Shown here: in pieces, positions 54,606-64,000 of the stretch | How positions within the stretch are numbered: the stretch's first letter is position 1 | How the letters are laid out: each line of letters begins with the position of its first letter | DNA from: Aureimonas sp. Leaf427 | Lineage (GTDB): Bacteria; Pseudomonadota; Alphaproteobacteria; Rhizobiales; Rhizobiaceae | DNA: 64,000 bases | Direction: 5' to 3' | NCBI RefSeq assembly: GCF_001425485.1 | Contig: NZ_LMQW01000007.1 | Coordinates: 71,542-135,541 of the forward strand | Notes under the pieces: generated by a model | What the model was told of the DNA's origin: nothing | Database searches by the model: none | What the model saw: the letters and a program-made list of their open reading frames with translations, nothing else | Made by a program: the position numbers and the translations under genes

Positions 54606-56171
54606 GTGGCATTTCGAGCCGCACGAGACCGGCGGGGCCTTCCCTGCCGCGCGAAGGCTGCGCTCCTTGCCGGGGGCCTCGGCCTTCTCCTTCATGCCGC
54701 CCCGTCCGCGCGCGCCGAGCCAGAGCCGCCGGTTTCGCTGGAAACGGTCGGCAGCGTCGATCGCGTCGTGACGCTCGACGCCGAACGGCAGAAGACCGCG
54801 CTCGATCTCGCCAATCTCGCCGACCAGATCCAACTGACCGAGGAGGCGATCCGCAATCTCGACACCGAGATCGGAACGCTGAAATCCGACCGCGAGGGCA
54901 TCCGCACGGCGATGATCGAGGCGGCCGCGCGCCAGAAGCAGGCTTCCGAGGAGATCGCGGCGACCGAGACGCGCATCGGCAAGCTCGGCGACGACGAAGC
55001 CGGCATCAAGGCCTCGCTGCGCGAGCGGCGCGGGCTCCTCGCCGAGGTCATCGGCGCGCTCGAGCGCATGGGCCGCAAGCCGCCGCCGGCGCTGCTCGTG
55101 CGGCCCGACGACGCGCTGGGCTCGGTGCGCAGCGCCATCCTGCTCGGCGCCGTCGTGCCCGGCATCCGCAAGGAGACCGAGACGCTGGTGGCCGATCTCG
55201 CCCGGCTGTCCAAGGTGCGCCAGGACATCGTCGCCGAGAAGACCCGCTTCGTCGAGGGGCTGACCCGCCAGCGGGAGGAGGAGGCGCGCCTCGCCCGCCT
55301 CTTCGCCGAGAAGGAGACGCTCGAGGCCGACCATCGCGAGCGCCGCGCGGCGGAGGCCCGCCGCGTCGCCGATCTCGCGGCCAAGGCGACGAGCCTGCAG
55401 GACCTCATCGAGACACTGGAAGGCGAAGCGGCCAAAGCGCGCATCGCGGAGGCCGCCGAGGCGAAGGAAGCGGCGCAGCGCCGGGAGGCCGCGATCAAGG
55501 CCGAGGCCGAGCGCGAGCAGGCGGCAGCCAAGAAAGCCGAGGAGGACGCGCGGATCGCCGCCGCAGGCCAGCCGGGGCCGGATGCGGCAGCGCCGACACC
55601 GCCCGCGGCGGAGCCGCAGGTGGCCGCGCTGACGCCGCCCCCCGAAGCCTCCGCACCCGCCGAGGACACCTACGATATCGCGTCACTTCGCCGTGACATG
55701 AATCGGCTCGAACCCGGCGCCCCATTTTCGACAATGAAAGGCCGTCTGTCGAAACCGGTGGCCGGCGCGCTTCGCGTCGGGTACGGGCAGAGCGACGGCA
55801 TAGGGCGGCCGTCGTCCGGCGTGACGCTGGAGGCCCGGCCCGGCGATGTCGTGACGGCCCCGGCGGATGGTCAGGTCTTGTACTCGGGACCGTTTCGGTC
55901 CTACGGACAGCTCTTGATCCTGAATGCGGGCGACGGCTATCATGTCGTGCTTGCAGGTATGAGCGAGATCGACGTCGCCGTCGGACAGTTCGTGCTTTCG
56001 GGAGAGCCCGTCGCCGTGATGGGAGCGCAGAGGGTGGCCAGTGCCGCAGCGGCGGACGTGGCTCCGGTCGAAACTTCGCTCTACGTCGAATTTCGTAAGG
56101 ACGGGAAACCGGTCGATCCGTCTCCCTGGTGGGCGGCCAGACCTTCTGGAAGGACGAGGAATGATTCGTAA
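54606..56171 (+). CDS. EnvC-type murein hydrolase activator (degenerate LytM/M23)
   Basis: A 521-residue exported protein: signal peptide (about 1-38), long coiled-coil regions (about 55-310) with an Ala/Glu/Lys-rich stretch, a Pro-rich linker (320-350), and a LytM domain (about 370-510). The LytM zinc ligands are missing: the HxxxD position reads GIGRPSSGVTL and the HxH strand reads YHVVLAGM. It therefore probably activates amidases and does not cut peptidoglycan itself. GTG 54606 follows AGGGACAGGG. It overlaps ctpA by 11 bp. Confidence 0.88.
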   Translation: MAFRAARDRRGLPCRAKAALLAGGLGLLLHAAPSARAEPEPPVSLETVGSVDRVVTLDAERQKTALDLANLADQIQLTEEAIRNLDTEIGTLKSDREGIRTAMIEAAARQKQASEEIAATETRIGKLGDDEAGIKASLRERRGLLAEVIGALERMGRKPPPALLVRPDDALGSVRSAILLGAVVPGIRKETETLVADLARLSKVRQDIVAEKTRFVEGLTRQREEEARLARLFAEKETLEADHRERRAAEARRVADLAAKATSLQDLIETLEGEAAKARIAEAAEAKEAAQRREAAIKAEAEREQAAAKKAEEDARIAAAGQPGPDAAAPTPPAAEPQVAALTPPPEASAPAEDTYDIASLRRDMNRLEPGAPFSTMKGRLSKPVAGALRVGYGQSDGIGRPSSGVTLEARPGDVVTAPADGQVLYSGPFRSYGQLLILNAGDGYHVVLAGMSEIDVAVGQFVLSGEPVAVMGAQRVASAAAADVAPVETSLYVEFRKDGKPVDPSPWWAARPSGRTRNDS

Positions 56172-57504
56172 GCTCTCGATACTCTTCGCCGGAGCGCTCA
56201 TGGGAGCGACCGCGATGACCGTCGTCGTCGGACAGCAGGCCGGCGTCGCCAACGCCGCCGGGTCCGACACCTATCGCCAGCTCGCGATCTTCGGCGACGT
56301 GTTCGAGCGCGTGCGCGCCCAGTATGTCGAGAAGCCGGACGACCAGAAGCTGATCGAGACCGCCATCAACGGCATGCTCACCCAGCTCGACCCGCATTCC
56401 AGCTACATGAACGCCAAGGAAGCGGCGGACATGCGCACGGAGACGCGCGGCCAGTTCGGCGGCCTCGGCATCGAGGTCACGATGGAGAACGAGCTCGTCA
56501 AGGTCATCTCGCCCTTCGAAGGCACCCCGGCCGACAAGGCGGGCGTTCTGGCCGGCGACCTGATCGCGGAGATCAACGGCGATCAGGTGCGCGGCCTCAC
56601 CCTCGGCGAAGCCGTGGAGAAGATGAAGGGCGACATCGGCACCTCCGTCACGCTGACCATCGTGCGCGAGGGCGCAACCAAGCCCGTCAAGCTCACGCTG
56701 AAGCGCGACGAGATCAAGGTTCCCTCCGTCCGCCACTCGGTCGAAAACGATGTCGGCTACATCAAGCTCCTGAAGTTTAACGAGCAGACGACGGTCGGCC
56801 TCGAAGAGGCGATCGCCGACATCGAGAAGAAGATCCCGGCCGACAAGCTGAAGGGCTTCGTCCTCGACCTGCGCCGCAATCCCGGCGGCCTGCTCGACGA
56901 AGCGGTCAGCGTTTCCGACGCCTTCCTGGAATCGGGCGAGATCGTCTCCACGCGCGGCCGCAATGCCGAGGAGACGCGCCGTTACAACGCCCGTTCGGGC
57001 GACGACATCCAGGGCAAGCCGCTGGTCGTGCTCGTCAACGGCGGTTCGGCCTCGGCCTCCGAGATCGTCGCCGGCGCGCTGCAGGACCAGCGCCGCGCGA
57101 CCGTCGTCGGTTCGCGCTCCTTCGGCAAGGGCTCGGTGCAGACCATCATCCCGCTCGGCGCGAACGGCGCCCTGCGCCTGACGACCGCGCTCTACTACAC
57201 GCCGTCGGGCCGCTCCATCCAGGGCCGCGGCATCGATCCCGACGTGAAGGTCGAGCAGCCGCTGCCGGACGACATCAAGAAGCAGATGGGTCTCGACAGC
57301 GAGGACGAGGTCGTGCGCGGCGAGTCGTCGCTGCGCGGCCACATCACCGGCAACGAGGAGAACGACGAGGGCTCCGGCTCGCTCGATTACGTTCCCCCGG
57401 AGCAGAAGGACGACCTTCAGCTGATCTACGCGATGGATCTCCTGCGCGGCGTGAAGACCGATGCGTCCTTCCCGCCCAAGGCCGACAAGCGCGCCGCCAA
57501 CTAA
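56161..57504 (+). CDS. ctpA: carboxy-terminal processing protease (S41)
   Basis: A 447-residue periplasmic protease with a signal/anchor (1-33), PDZ domain (about 95-180) and S41 catalytic domain. The Ser298/Lys323 dyad lies in GGSASASE and SFGKGSVQ with the usual 25-residue spacing. ATG 56161 has GGAAGGACGAGGA upstream. Close coupling to the EnvC-like gene suggests joint work on cell-wall remodelling. The C-terminal ~60 residues are acidic. Confidence 0.95.
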   Translation: MIRKLSILFAGALMGATAMTVVVGQQAGVANAAGSDTYRQLAIFGDVFERVRAQYVEKPDDQKLIETAINGMLTQLDPHSSYMNAKEAADMRTETRGQFGGLGIEVTMENELVKVISPFEGTPADKAGVLAGDLIAEINGDQVRGLTLGEAVEKMKGDIGTSVTLTIVREGATKPVKLTLKRDEIKVPSVRHSVENDVGYIKLLKFNEQTTVGLEEAIADIEKKIPADKLKGFVLDLRRNPGGLLDEAVSVSDAFLESGEIVSTRGRNAEETRRYNARSGDDIQGKPLVVLVNGGSASASEIVAGALQDQRRATVVGSRSFGKGSVQTIIPLGANGALRLTTALYYTPSGRSIQGRGIDPDVKVEQPLPDDIKKQMGLDSEDEVVRGESSLRGHITGNEENDEGSGSLDYVPPEQKDDLQLIYAMDLLRGVKTDASFPPKADKRAAN

Positions 57505-57534
57505 CCGGCGCGTCGTCACCGACCGTTCGATCGA

Positions 57535-57567
57535 GGCCTCGGCTCCCATGGGAGCCGGGGCCCTTTT
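57535..57567 (+). terminator. Rho-independent terminator after ctpA
   Basis: A 13-bp stem (57535-57547 with 57550-57562, one T-G pair, effectively a CATG loop) is followed by CTTTT. Confidence 0.85.
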
Positions 57568-57630
57568 CGTCGGCACGGCGGGTCTTTCGGCGGGTGAGGC
57601 CCGGTCCAGCTTGGCCTGCTAGCAGGAGCC

Positions 57631-58812
57631 ATGCTCGACGATCTCCGACGCCCTCTTGGCCGCGATCTCACGCGGGCGCCCGCCCGGCGCAAAGGGCCGA
57701 CCTCCCGCCAGATTCTCGGCGCGGGCGTCTTCGTCGCGCTTCTGGCAGGCTCAGCCGCGACCGTTCTCCTGCAGCCCGAATTCCGGCAGGGCGATCTCAT
57801 CGCCGATCTCGCGGCGCAAAAGGCCGCAGCGGCCGCCAAGGCGGAGATCGCGGCCGCGCCGCTTCAGCCGCTGCCGCCGGCGACCCGCGTCGAGCGGGCG
57901 GCGCTTGCCGATCCCTCGCTGCCGACCGTCACCTATCCGCCGGGCACCGCGGGCCTTTCCGGTGCGGTGGTCGATGTCAGCGATCCCGGCTCGATCCGGC
58001 AGGCGCCGAGCTTCGCCGACCGGCCGGACGATGCGCTGATCGAGGTTTCCGACGACGGGCCCCTGCCGATCCGCGCGGCCGACGGGCGCCGGCCCTTCGA
58101 CGTCTATTCCATGGCCCCGGCCAGCGAGGCCGGCGCGCGGATCGCGATCGTCGTCGGTGGGCTCGGCATCAGCCAGACCGGCACGCAGGCCGCGATCGAG
58201 GCTCTTCCGTCCGGCGTCACGCTCGGCTTCGCGCCCATGGGCAACAGTCTCGATCGCTGGATGAAGGAGGCGCGGCGGAGCGGCCACGAGCTGCTGCTGC
58301 AGGTCCCGATGGAGCCCTTCGGCTATCCCGCGACCTCGCCCGGCGACGACACGGTGACGACGGCCGAGATCTCCGCCGGCTATTTCGGCGCGCTGTCGCG
58401 TTCGCTGGGACGGCTCACCAACTATGTCGGCGTCGCCAATTTCATGGGCGCGCGGCTGACCGCCGATCCCGCCGCCATGACCGCCTTCATGAGCGAGCTG
58501 TCGCGACGCGGCCTCATGTTCCTCGACGACGGCAGTTCCGTGCGCAGCGTCTCCGACAATGCCGCGCGCTCGGCCGGCACCGTCCATGCCCGCGCCGATG
58601 TCCTTCTCGACGGCGAGCAGGACGCGGGCTCGATCACAGCCAAGCTCGACACGCTCGAGCGCGCGGCGCGCGCCAACGGCACGGCGATCGGCACGGCCTC
58701 GGCCTTCGACGTCTCGGTCGCCACGATCTCGACCTGGGTCAAGGCCGCCGAGCAGCGCGGCATCACGGTCGTTCCGATCTCCGCTCTCGCCTTCGATCCC
58801 GAAGCGCGCTGA
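57631..58812 (+). CDS. divergent polysaccharide deacetylase family protein (YibQ-like)
   Basis: A 393-residue protein with one N-terminal membrane anchor (ILGAGVFVALLAGSAATVLL, 28-47), a variable Ala/Pro-rich spacer, and a DUF610-type deacetylase fold (about 168-393: IAIVVGGLGISQTGT, LLQVPMEP, FMGARLTAD, FLDDGSS). The usual metal ligands of active deacetylases are not evident. The gene is commonly adjacent to envC-ctpA, which points to the cell envelope. Confidence 0.88.
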   Translation: MLDDLRRPLGRDLTRAPARRKGPTSRQILGAGVFVALLAGSAATVLLQPEFRQGDLIADLAAQKAAAAAKAEIAAAPLQPLPPATRVERAALADPSLPTVTYPPGTAGLSGAVVDVSDPGSIRQAPSFADRPDDALIEVSDDGPLPIRAADGRRPFDVYSMAPASEAGARIAIVVGGLGISQTGTQAAIEALPSGVTLGFAPMGNSLDRWMKEARRSGHELLLQVPMEPFGYPATSPGDDTVTTAEISAGYFGALSRSLGRLTNYVGVANFMGARLTADPAAMTAFMSELSRRGLMFLDDGSSVRSVSDNAARSAGTVHARADVLLDGEQDAGSITAKLDTLERAARANGTAIGTASAFDVSVATISTWVKAAEQRGITVVPISALAFDPEAR

Positions 58813-58899
58813 AGCCGATGGAAGCGACGGCGAAAGGCGTTCCGGCGCGCGGCGCTTTGCGATAGACATCGGGCGACCGCCACAGCTTGGATGCGCCCC

Positions 58900-59418
58900 A
58901 TGACGAAGCCGATCGACTTCGAAGTCCTGCCCTACCGTCCCTGCGTCGGCATCATGGTGCTGAACGCGAAGGGGCTCGTCTGGGTCGGCCGCCGCCTCGT
59001 GGGAGAGAAGGGCGAGATGGAGGGCGCAACTGCGCTCTGGCAGATGCCGCAGGGCGGGATCGACGAGGGCGAGGACCCGCTCGAGGCCGCGCGCCGCGAG
59101 CTCTACGAGGAGACCGGCATCCGCTCGGTCACGCTGCTCGGCGAAAGCCCCGACTGGATCACCTACGACCTGCCGCCGCACCTCGTCGGCATCGCGCTGA
59201 AGGGACGGTTCCGCGGCCAGCGGCAGAAGTGGTTCGCCTTCCGCTTCGAGGGCGAGGAGAGCGAGGTCCAGATCGCCCCGCCGCCGGGCGGCCACAGCGC
59301 GGAGTTCGACGACTGGGGCTGGAAGCCGATGGACGAGGTCCTCGCCTCCGTCGTGCCCTTCAAGCGCGGGGTCTACGAGCAGGTCGTCGCCAACTTCCGC
59401 GCTCACGAACTCGTCTGA
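58900..59418 (+). CDS. rppH: RNA pyrophosphohydrolase
   Basis: A 172-residue Nudix enzyme with an intact Nudix box [20 protein letters not shown].. (52-74). WQMPQGG before it and QKWFAFRF after it are RppH hallmarks. It removes pyrophosphate from mRNA 5' ends to trigger decay. ATG 58891 three codons upstream is equally possible. Confidence 0.94.
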   Translation: MTKPIDFEVLPYRPCVGIMVLNAKGLVWVGRRLVGEKGEMEGATALWQMPQGGIDEGEDPLEAARRELYEETGIRSVTLLGESPDWITYDLPPHLVGIALKGRFRGQRQKWFAFRFEGEESEVQIAPPPGGHSAEFDDWGWKPMDEVLASVVPFKRGVYEQVVANFRAHELV

Positions 59419-59501
59419 GGCTTCGGACGGGCGCGGGCTTATCCCCGCGCCGTCCGCTCTCGCCATACTCGCCGCCGGTTTGATCCGAACGGAGATGCGG
59501 C

Positions 59502-60872
59502 ATGAGCGAGACGACCCGATTGAAGCTGCCCTTCATCATGGCGGCGCAGGCGCAGAAGCATGTGACGCACAACGAGGCGCTGCTGGCCGCGGATGCGCTG
59601 GTCCATCTCGGCGTGGCGACGCGCCAGCTGGCATCCCCGCCGCCGGCCCCCGCGGAAGGCGCGCGCTATCTCGTCGCGGCCCATCCCAGCGGCGACTTTC
59701 TCGGCCGGGCCGGCGCGATCGCGGCCTTCGACGGCGGGGCCTGGCGCTTTCACGCGCCGGACGAGGGATGGCGCTGCTGGGTCGCCGACGAGGGGCGGCT
59801 TCTCGTCCACACCGGCGGCGCCTGGACGCCGATCAACCTCGATGCCGACTCCGAGGTCCAGGTGGCGGCCCTCGGAGTCGGAACGGCGCCGGACGCTGCG
59901 AACCGGCTGGCCGTCAAATCGGACGCCGTGCTTCTCTCTCATGACGACGTGACGCCGGGGACTGGCCATCTGCGGGTCACGCTCAACAAGAGCGCATCCG
60001 CGCGCGATGGGGGGATCGCCTTCCAGACCGGCTATTCCACCCGCGCGCTTCTCGGCACCTTCGGCTCCGATGCCTTCACGCTGCGGGTCTCGCCGGACGG
60101 CAGCGCCTATTCGCCGGTTCTGGCAGCCGATCCCGGCGGCAAGGTCGCGCTGAGAGGAGCGGTCGACACCGCCCTGGCGCAGCCTATCCAGCTGAACGGG
60201 CAGGTGCGCGTGTCGGCGGACCGGATGACGGTGGAGGCCGCTTCGGCCGTCGGCGTCGGCCTGCATCTTTCCAACACGCAGAGCGGGGCGCATGGCGGCT
60301 ATCTCCTCTCGGCGTCCGGCGCGGGTGCCTTCTCCATTGCCGATCAGACCAGCGGAGCGCGGCTCGTCGTCGGCCCCACCGGCAACATCCTGCCCGGTGC
60401 CGACAACGCCGTGACGCTCGGCGAGGCCGGAAAGCGCTTCTCGGCGGTCTATGCGACGACCGGGACGATCCAGACCTCCGACCGGCGGGACAAGGTGGAC
60501 GTCGCGCCTGTCGGGCCCAAGCTGGCTCTGGCGCTTCTCGATGCGATCGAGCCGGTCACGTTCCGCTGGAGGGAGCCGGAGGAGAGGGATGACCGTGGCG
60601 GACGGGGCGAGGGGGACGAGGCAAAGGTCGTGACGGCGCCCCATGCGGCCGGGCGCCATGCTGGCTTCCTAGCGCAGGAGGTGCGCGCCGCGCTCGATGC
60701 GGCTGGGACTGAACTCGGCGTCTGGGGACTGGACGACGGGGCCGATGCGGCAAGTCGGCAGTGGCTGCGACCGGATCAGATGATCCCGCTCCTGTGGGAG
60801 GCCCTGCGGGAGACGAGGCGGGAGCTTGCGGCGTTGAAGGCCGGTGGAGCCGAGCAGGCGCCGGCACTCTGA
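59502..60872 (+). CDS. phage-tail-like protein: DUF2793 N-terminus and S74 intramolecular chaperone C-terminus
   Basis: A 456-residue protein. Residues 1-125 match DUF2793 (LPFIMAAQAQKHVTHNEALLAADALV), found in tail/host-specificity proteins of alphaproteobacterial phages and GTA-like particles. A repetitive beta-rich middle (130-320) leads to a Peptidase_S74 chaperone domain with TSDRRDK: Ser326 and Lys331 at the usual five-residue spacing of the self-cleaving dyad, then HAGFLAQEVRAAL. No other phage genes are nearby. GGAG lies 7 bases before the ATG. Confidence 0.85.
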   Translation: MSETTRLKLPFIMAAQAQKHVTHNEALLAADALVHLGVATRQLASPPPAPAEGARYLVAAHPSGDFLGRAGAIAAFDGGAWRFHAPDEGWRCWVADEGRLLVHTGGAWTPINLDADSEVQVAALGVGTAPDAANRLAVKSDAVLLSHDDVTPGTGHLRVTLNKSASARDGGIAFQTGYSTRALLGTFGSDAFTLRVSPDGSAYSPVLAADPGGKVALRGAVDTALAQPIQLNGQVRVSADRMTVEAASAVGVGLHLSNTQSGAHGGYLLSASGAGAFSIADQTSGARLVVGPTGNILPGADNAVTLGEAGKRFSAVYATTGTIQTSDRRDKVDVAPVGPKLALALLDAIEPVTFRWREPEERDDRGGRGEGDEAKVVTAPHAAGRHAGFLAQEVRAALDAAGTELGVWGLDDGADAASRQWLRPDQMIPLLWEALRETRRELAALKAGGAEQAPAL

Positions 60873-60913
60873 TACCGATATGCGGCGGGGGATCACACTT
60901 CGGCGCACGAACG

Positions 60914-60941
60914 AAAACGGCCGCCCGGGAAGGGGCGGCCG
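60914..60941 (-). terminator. terminator of the atp operon
   Basis: On the minus strand a 9-bp GC stem (CGGCCGCCC 60918-60926 with GGGCGGCCG 60933-60941) is followed by TTTT (60917-60914). It lies 32 bp after the atpC stop. Confidence 0.75.
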
Positions 60942-60972
60942 CTCGTCGATCCGTCTTGAAATGCCTGCGATC

Positions 60973-61377
60973 TCAGAGACCGACGGCGGCCCGGGAATCG
61001 CGCAGCTCGGCGAGAAGGTTTTCCGCGCGCGTCTTGCTCTCGGGCGTCTTGGCGTCCGTCACGTCCTCTTCCGCGTCGCGGATCTGGGCGTCGAGGTCGG
61101 CGGCGTTCAGCTCCTCGACCGGAACGGCGCGCTCGGCGAGCAGCGTGAAGCCGGCATTGGAGACGTCGGCGAAACCGCCGCGAACGAAGAAGCGACGCTC
61201 CTGGCCGCTGGCGAGCGTGGCGACCACGACGCCGGCCTTCAGCGTCGTCATGAGCGGCGCGTGGCGCGCCATGACGGTCATGTAGCCTTCGGTGCCGGGC
61301 GCCAGCACCGCCGTCACGGCCTCGGAAACGAGGAGCCGCTCGGGCGACACGAGTTCGAACTGGAAGCTCTCAGCCAT
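60973..61377 (-). CDS. atpC: F1F0 ATP synthase epsilon subunit
   Basis: A 134-residue epsilon subunit: beta-sandwich (1-85, with LVSPERLLVSEAVTAVLAPGTEGYMTVMARHAPLMT) and a C-terminal helical part. It regulates ATP hydrolysis in the rotor. Its start lies inside the last codons of the upstream small gene (8-bp overlap) with no clear Shine-Dalgarno, so it depends on coupled translation. Confidence 0.96.
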   Translation of the reverse strand: MAESFQFELVSPERLLVSEAVTAVLAPGTEGYMTVMARHAPLMTTLKAGVVVATLASGQERRFFVRGGFADVSNAGFTLLAERAVPVEELNAADLDAQIRDAEEDVTDAKTPESKTRAENLLAELRDSRAAVGL

Positions 61378-61570
61378 GGTGGGTCGACCCGTTTCGTGCG
61401 GCCTCGAAATGCTCGACGGCCGTCTGGAACTTGTCGCGGCAGCCGGGATTGCAGAACCCCACCACCGCGCCGTTGTAGAGCGTCAGGGAGTCCGGCGAAA
61501 CCGGCTTCCCCGACCAAGGGCATGTGTCGTTGACGGCATCCTCGAAGCGAAGCGCGCCGTCCCCGTTCAT
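61370..61570 (-). CDS. YHS/TRASH-like small cysteine protein inside the atp operon (66 aa)
   Basis: A 66-residue protein with Cys17 (TCPWSGKPV), Cys40 and Cys44 (GFCNPGCRDKF), resembling the metal-binding YHS/TRASH knuckle. Homologues in rhizobia are often labelled glutathione S-transferase, but at this size it cannot be a full GST. It starts 2 bp after atpD and overlaps atpC by 8 bp, so it is made with the synthase. Role unknown; metal sensing or assembly is a guess. Confidence 0.8.
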   Translation of the reverse strand: MNGDGALRFEDAVNDTCPWSGKPVSPDSLTLYNGAVVGFCNPGCRDKFQTAVEHFEAARNGSTHHG

Positions 61571-61572
61571 GC

Positions 61573-63048
<1,476 letters not shown>

Positions 63049-63924
63049 TCAGAGCGCCTCGGCGCCTGCGATGATTTCGATGAGTTCGGTGGTGATCTGC
63101 GCCTGACGCTGCCGGTTGTAGGAGATCGACAGCTTCTTGATCATGTCGCCGGCATTGCGCGTGGCGTTGTCCATGGCGCTCATGCGGGCGCCCTGTTCGG
63201 AAGCCGCGTTCTCGAGAAGCGCGCGGAAGACCTGGATCTTGATGTTCCGGGGGATGAGATCGGCGAGGATCTCGGCCGGGTCGGGCTCGTATTCGTAGAC
63301 CGCGCCGCCTTCGGAAGCCGCTGCGCCCGCGCCCTCGATCGAGGAGGGAATGATCTGCCGGGCGGTCGGGATCTGCGTGATCACGTTCCGGAATTCGGAG
63401 AAGAAGATCGTGGCGACGTCGAACTCGCCAGCCTCGAACATCGAAATGACCTTCGAGCCGATCTCGTCGGCGTTGACGAAGCCGATCTTCTTCACGTCGC
63501 GAAGCTCGCGGCGCTCGACGATCCGGTCGCCGAGATCGCGGCGCATCATGTCCGTGCCCTTGCGGCCGACGGACATGATCTTGACCGTCTTGCCGGAGGC
63601 AACGAGCTTGCGGGCATGTTCGCGCACCAGACGCACGATCTGCGCGTTGAAGCCGCCGGCGAGGCCGCGGTCGGACGAGAAGACGACGAGCAGATGCACG
63701 TCGTCCTTGCCGGTTCCGGTCATGAGAGCAGGCGCATCGCCCTCCATCGCACCGGCGATGTTGGCGAGAACCGCGGCCATGCGCTCCGAATAGGGGCGTG
63801 CGGCCTCGGCTGCTTCCTGGGCGCGACGGAGCTTGGCCGCCGCGACCATCTGCATGGCCTTGGTGATCTTCTGCGTCGCCTTGACGGAGGCGATGCGGTT
63901 TCTGAGATCCTTAAGCGAAGCCAT
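63049..63924 (-). CDS. atpG: F1F0 ATP synthase gamma subunit
   Basis: A 291-residue central-stalk subunit. The N-terminal helix ([33 protein letters not shown]) and C-terminal helix ([41 protein letters not shown]) that form the rotor shaft are intact. [11 protein letters not shown] is conserved. It lies between atpA and atpD in the usual order. Confidence 0.98.
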   Translation of the reverse strand: MASLKDLRNRIASVKATQKITKAMQMVAAAKLRRAQEAAEAARPYSERMAAVLANIAGAMEGDAPALMTGTGKDDVHLLVVFSSDRGLAGGFNAQIVRLVREHARKLVASGKTVKIMSVGRKGTDMMRRDLGDRIVERRELRDVKKIGFVNADEIGSKVISMFEAGEFDVATIFFSEFRNVITQIPTARQIIPSSIEGAGAAASEGGAVYEYEPDPAEILADLIPRNIKIQVFRALLENAASEQGARMSAMDNATRNAGDMIKKLSISYNRQRQAQITTELIEIIAGAEAL

Positions 63925-63971
63925 AGGGCCGCATCATCTCCGGCAATAGTGTCGTGAGCCGCGAGGCGGGT

Positions 63972-64000
63972 TCAGGCGAAGGACTTGGCGAAGCTGTCGA
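63972..64000 (-). CDS. atpA: F1F0 ATP synthase alpha subunit (C-terminal codons only)
   Basis: The minus strand reads DSFAKSFA and a TGA stop at 63974-63972, a typical alpha-subunit C-terminus, 48 bp before atpG. The rest of the gene is beyond the window. Confidence 0.85.

Noticed and set aside
61370-61570. Glutathione S-transferase label for the 66-residue atp-operon protein
   Set aside because: The protein is far too short for a GST fold and has a three-cysteine YHS/TRASH-like pattern.

Overview
This 64 kb window is high-GC chromosomal DNA from an alphaproteobacterium of the order Hyphomicrobiales (Rhizobiales). An Aurantimonadaceae-like genus is my best guess, from memory only. The grounds are the housekeeping order obgE-proB-proA-nadD-rsfS-rlmH-envC-ctpA-yibQ-rppH next to an atpA-G-D-C block, an iolC fused to a DUF2090 domain, a phnGHIJKL cluster carrying the DapD-like acetyltransferase usual in rhizobia, an L21 protein with an Ala/Pro/Lys-rich tail, and a RIME-like palindromic repeat between iolD and iolE.

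Layout. 1-4410: inositol catabolism (iolC cut by the window edge, iolD, iolE). 4580-5593: rsgA. 5617-7928: a cystine-type amino-acid ABC transporter read leftward. 8264-10857: a secreted ClpP-fold/PAN protein and an HD-GYP protein, followed by a 365-bp MITE-like element with TA target duplications (10855-11223). 11310-12497: small secreted or membrane proteins, down to 28 residues. 12596-24254: an accessory block of TetR, Rrf2, HxlR and MarR regulators, each close to a recognisable palindrome. They sit among an SDR, an MDR oxidoreductase, two related alpha/beta hydrolases, a thioesterase, a two-repeat SnoaL protein, an SCP2-like protein, an old-yellow-enzyme homologue, an EamA exporter and a CDF transporter.

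24417-35353: a nearly complete C-P lyase (phosphonate) locus. phnG-H-I-J-K-L-acetyltransferase forms one tightly overlapping operon divergent from phnF. phnC-D-E, phnM and phnN follow, with a Pho-box-like triple repeat before phnC. No phnP or DUF1045 gene is visible. 35384-37661: a divergent AraC/MFS pair. 37790-42297: a ribose-type ABC transporter (SBP, RbsA-like ATPase, two permeases), divergent from a GAF histidine kinase and a LuxR-type response regulator (42602-44613). 44639-46468: a coiled-coil protein, an agmatinase-family enzyme and tRNA-Ser(CGA).

46886-64000 is core genome: rplU-rpmA, a GNAT enzyme and a DUF3833 lipoprotein; obgE-proB-proA-nadD overlapping end to end; rsfS-rlmH; envC-ctpA; yibQ and rppH. 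An isolated phage-tail-like DUF2793/S74 protein follows. Last comes the leftward atp operon, which contains an extra 66-residue YHS/TRASH-like cysteine protein between atpD and atpC.

I see no CRISPR array, prophage module, toxin-antitoxin pair or obvious defence system. The most notable items are the SCP2-like protein next to an HxlR regulator that itself ends in an SCP2-like domain, the nested 49-bp palindrome beside the Rrf2 gene, the MITE, the YHS protein inside the atp operon, the rsfS gene with no standard start codon near its Shine-Dalgarno sequence, and the ClpP-PAN fusion.
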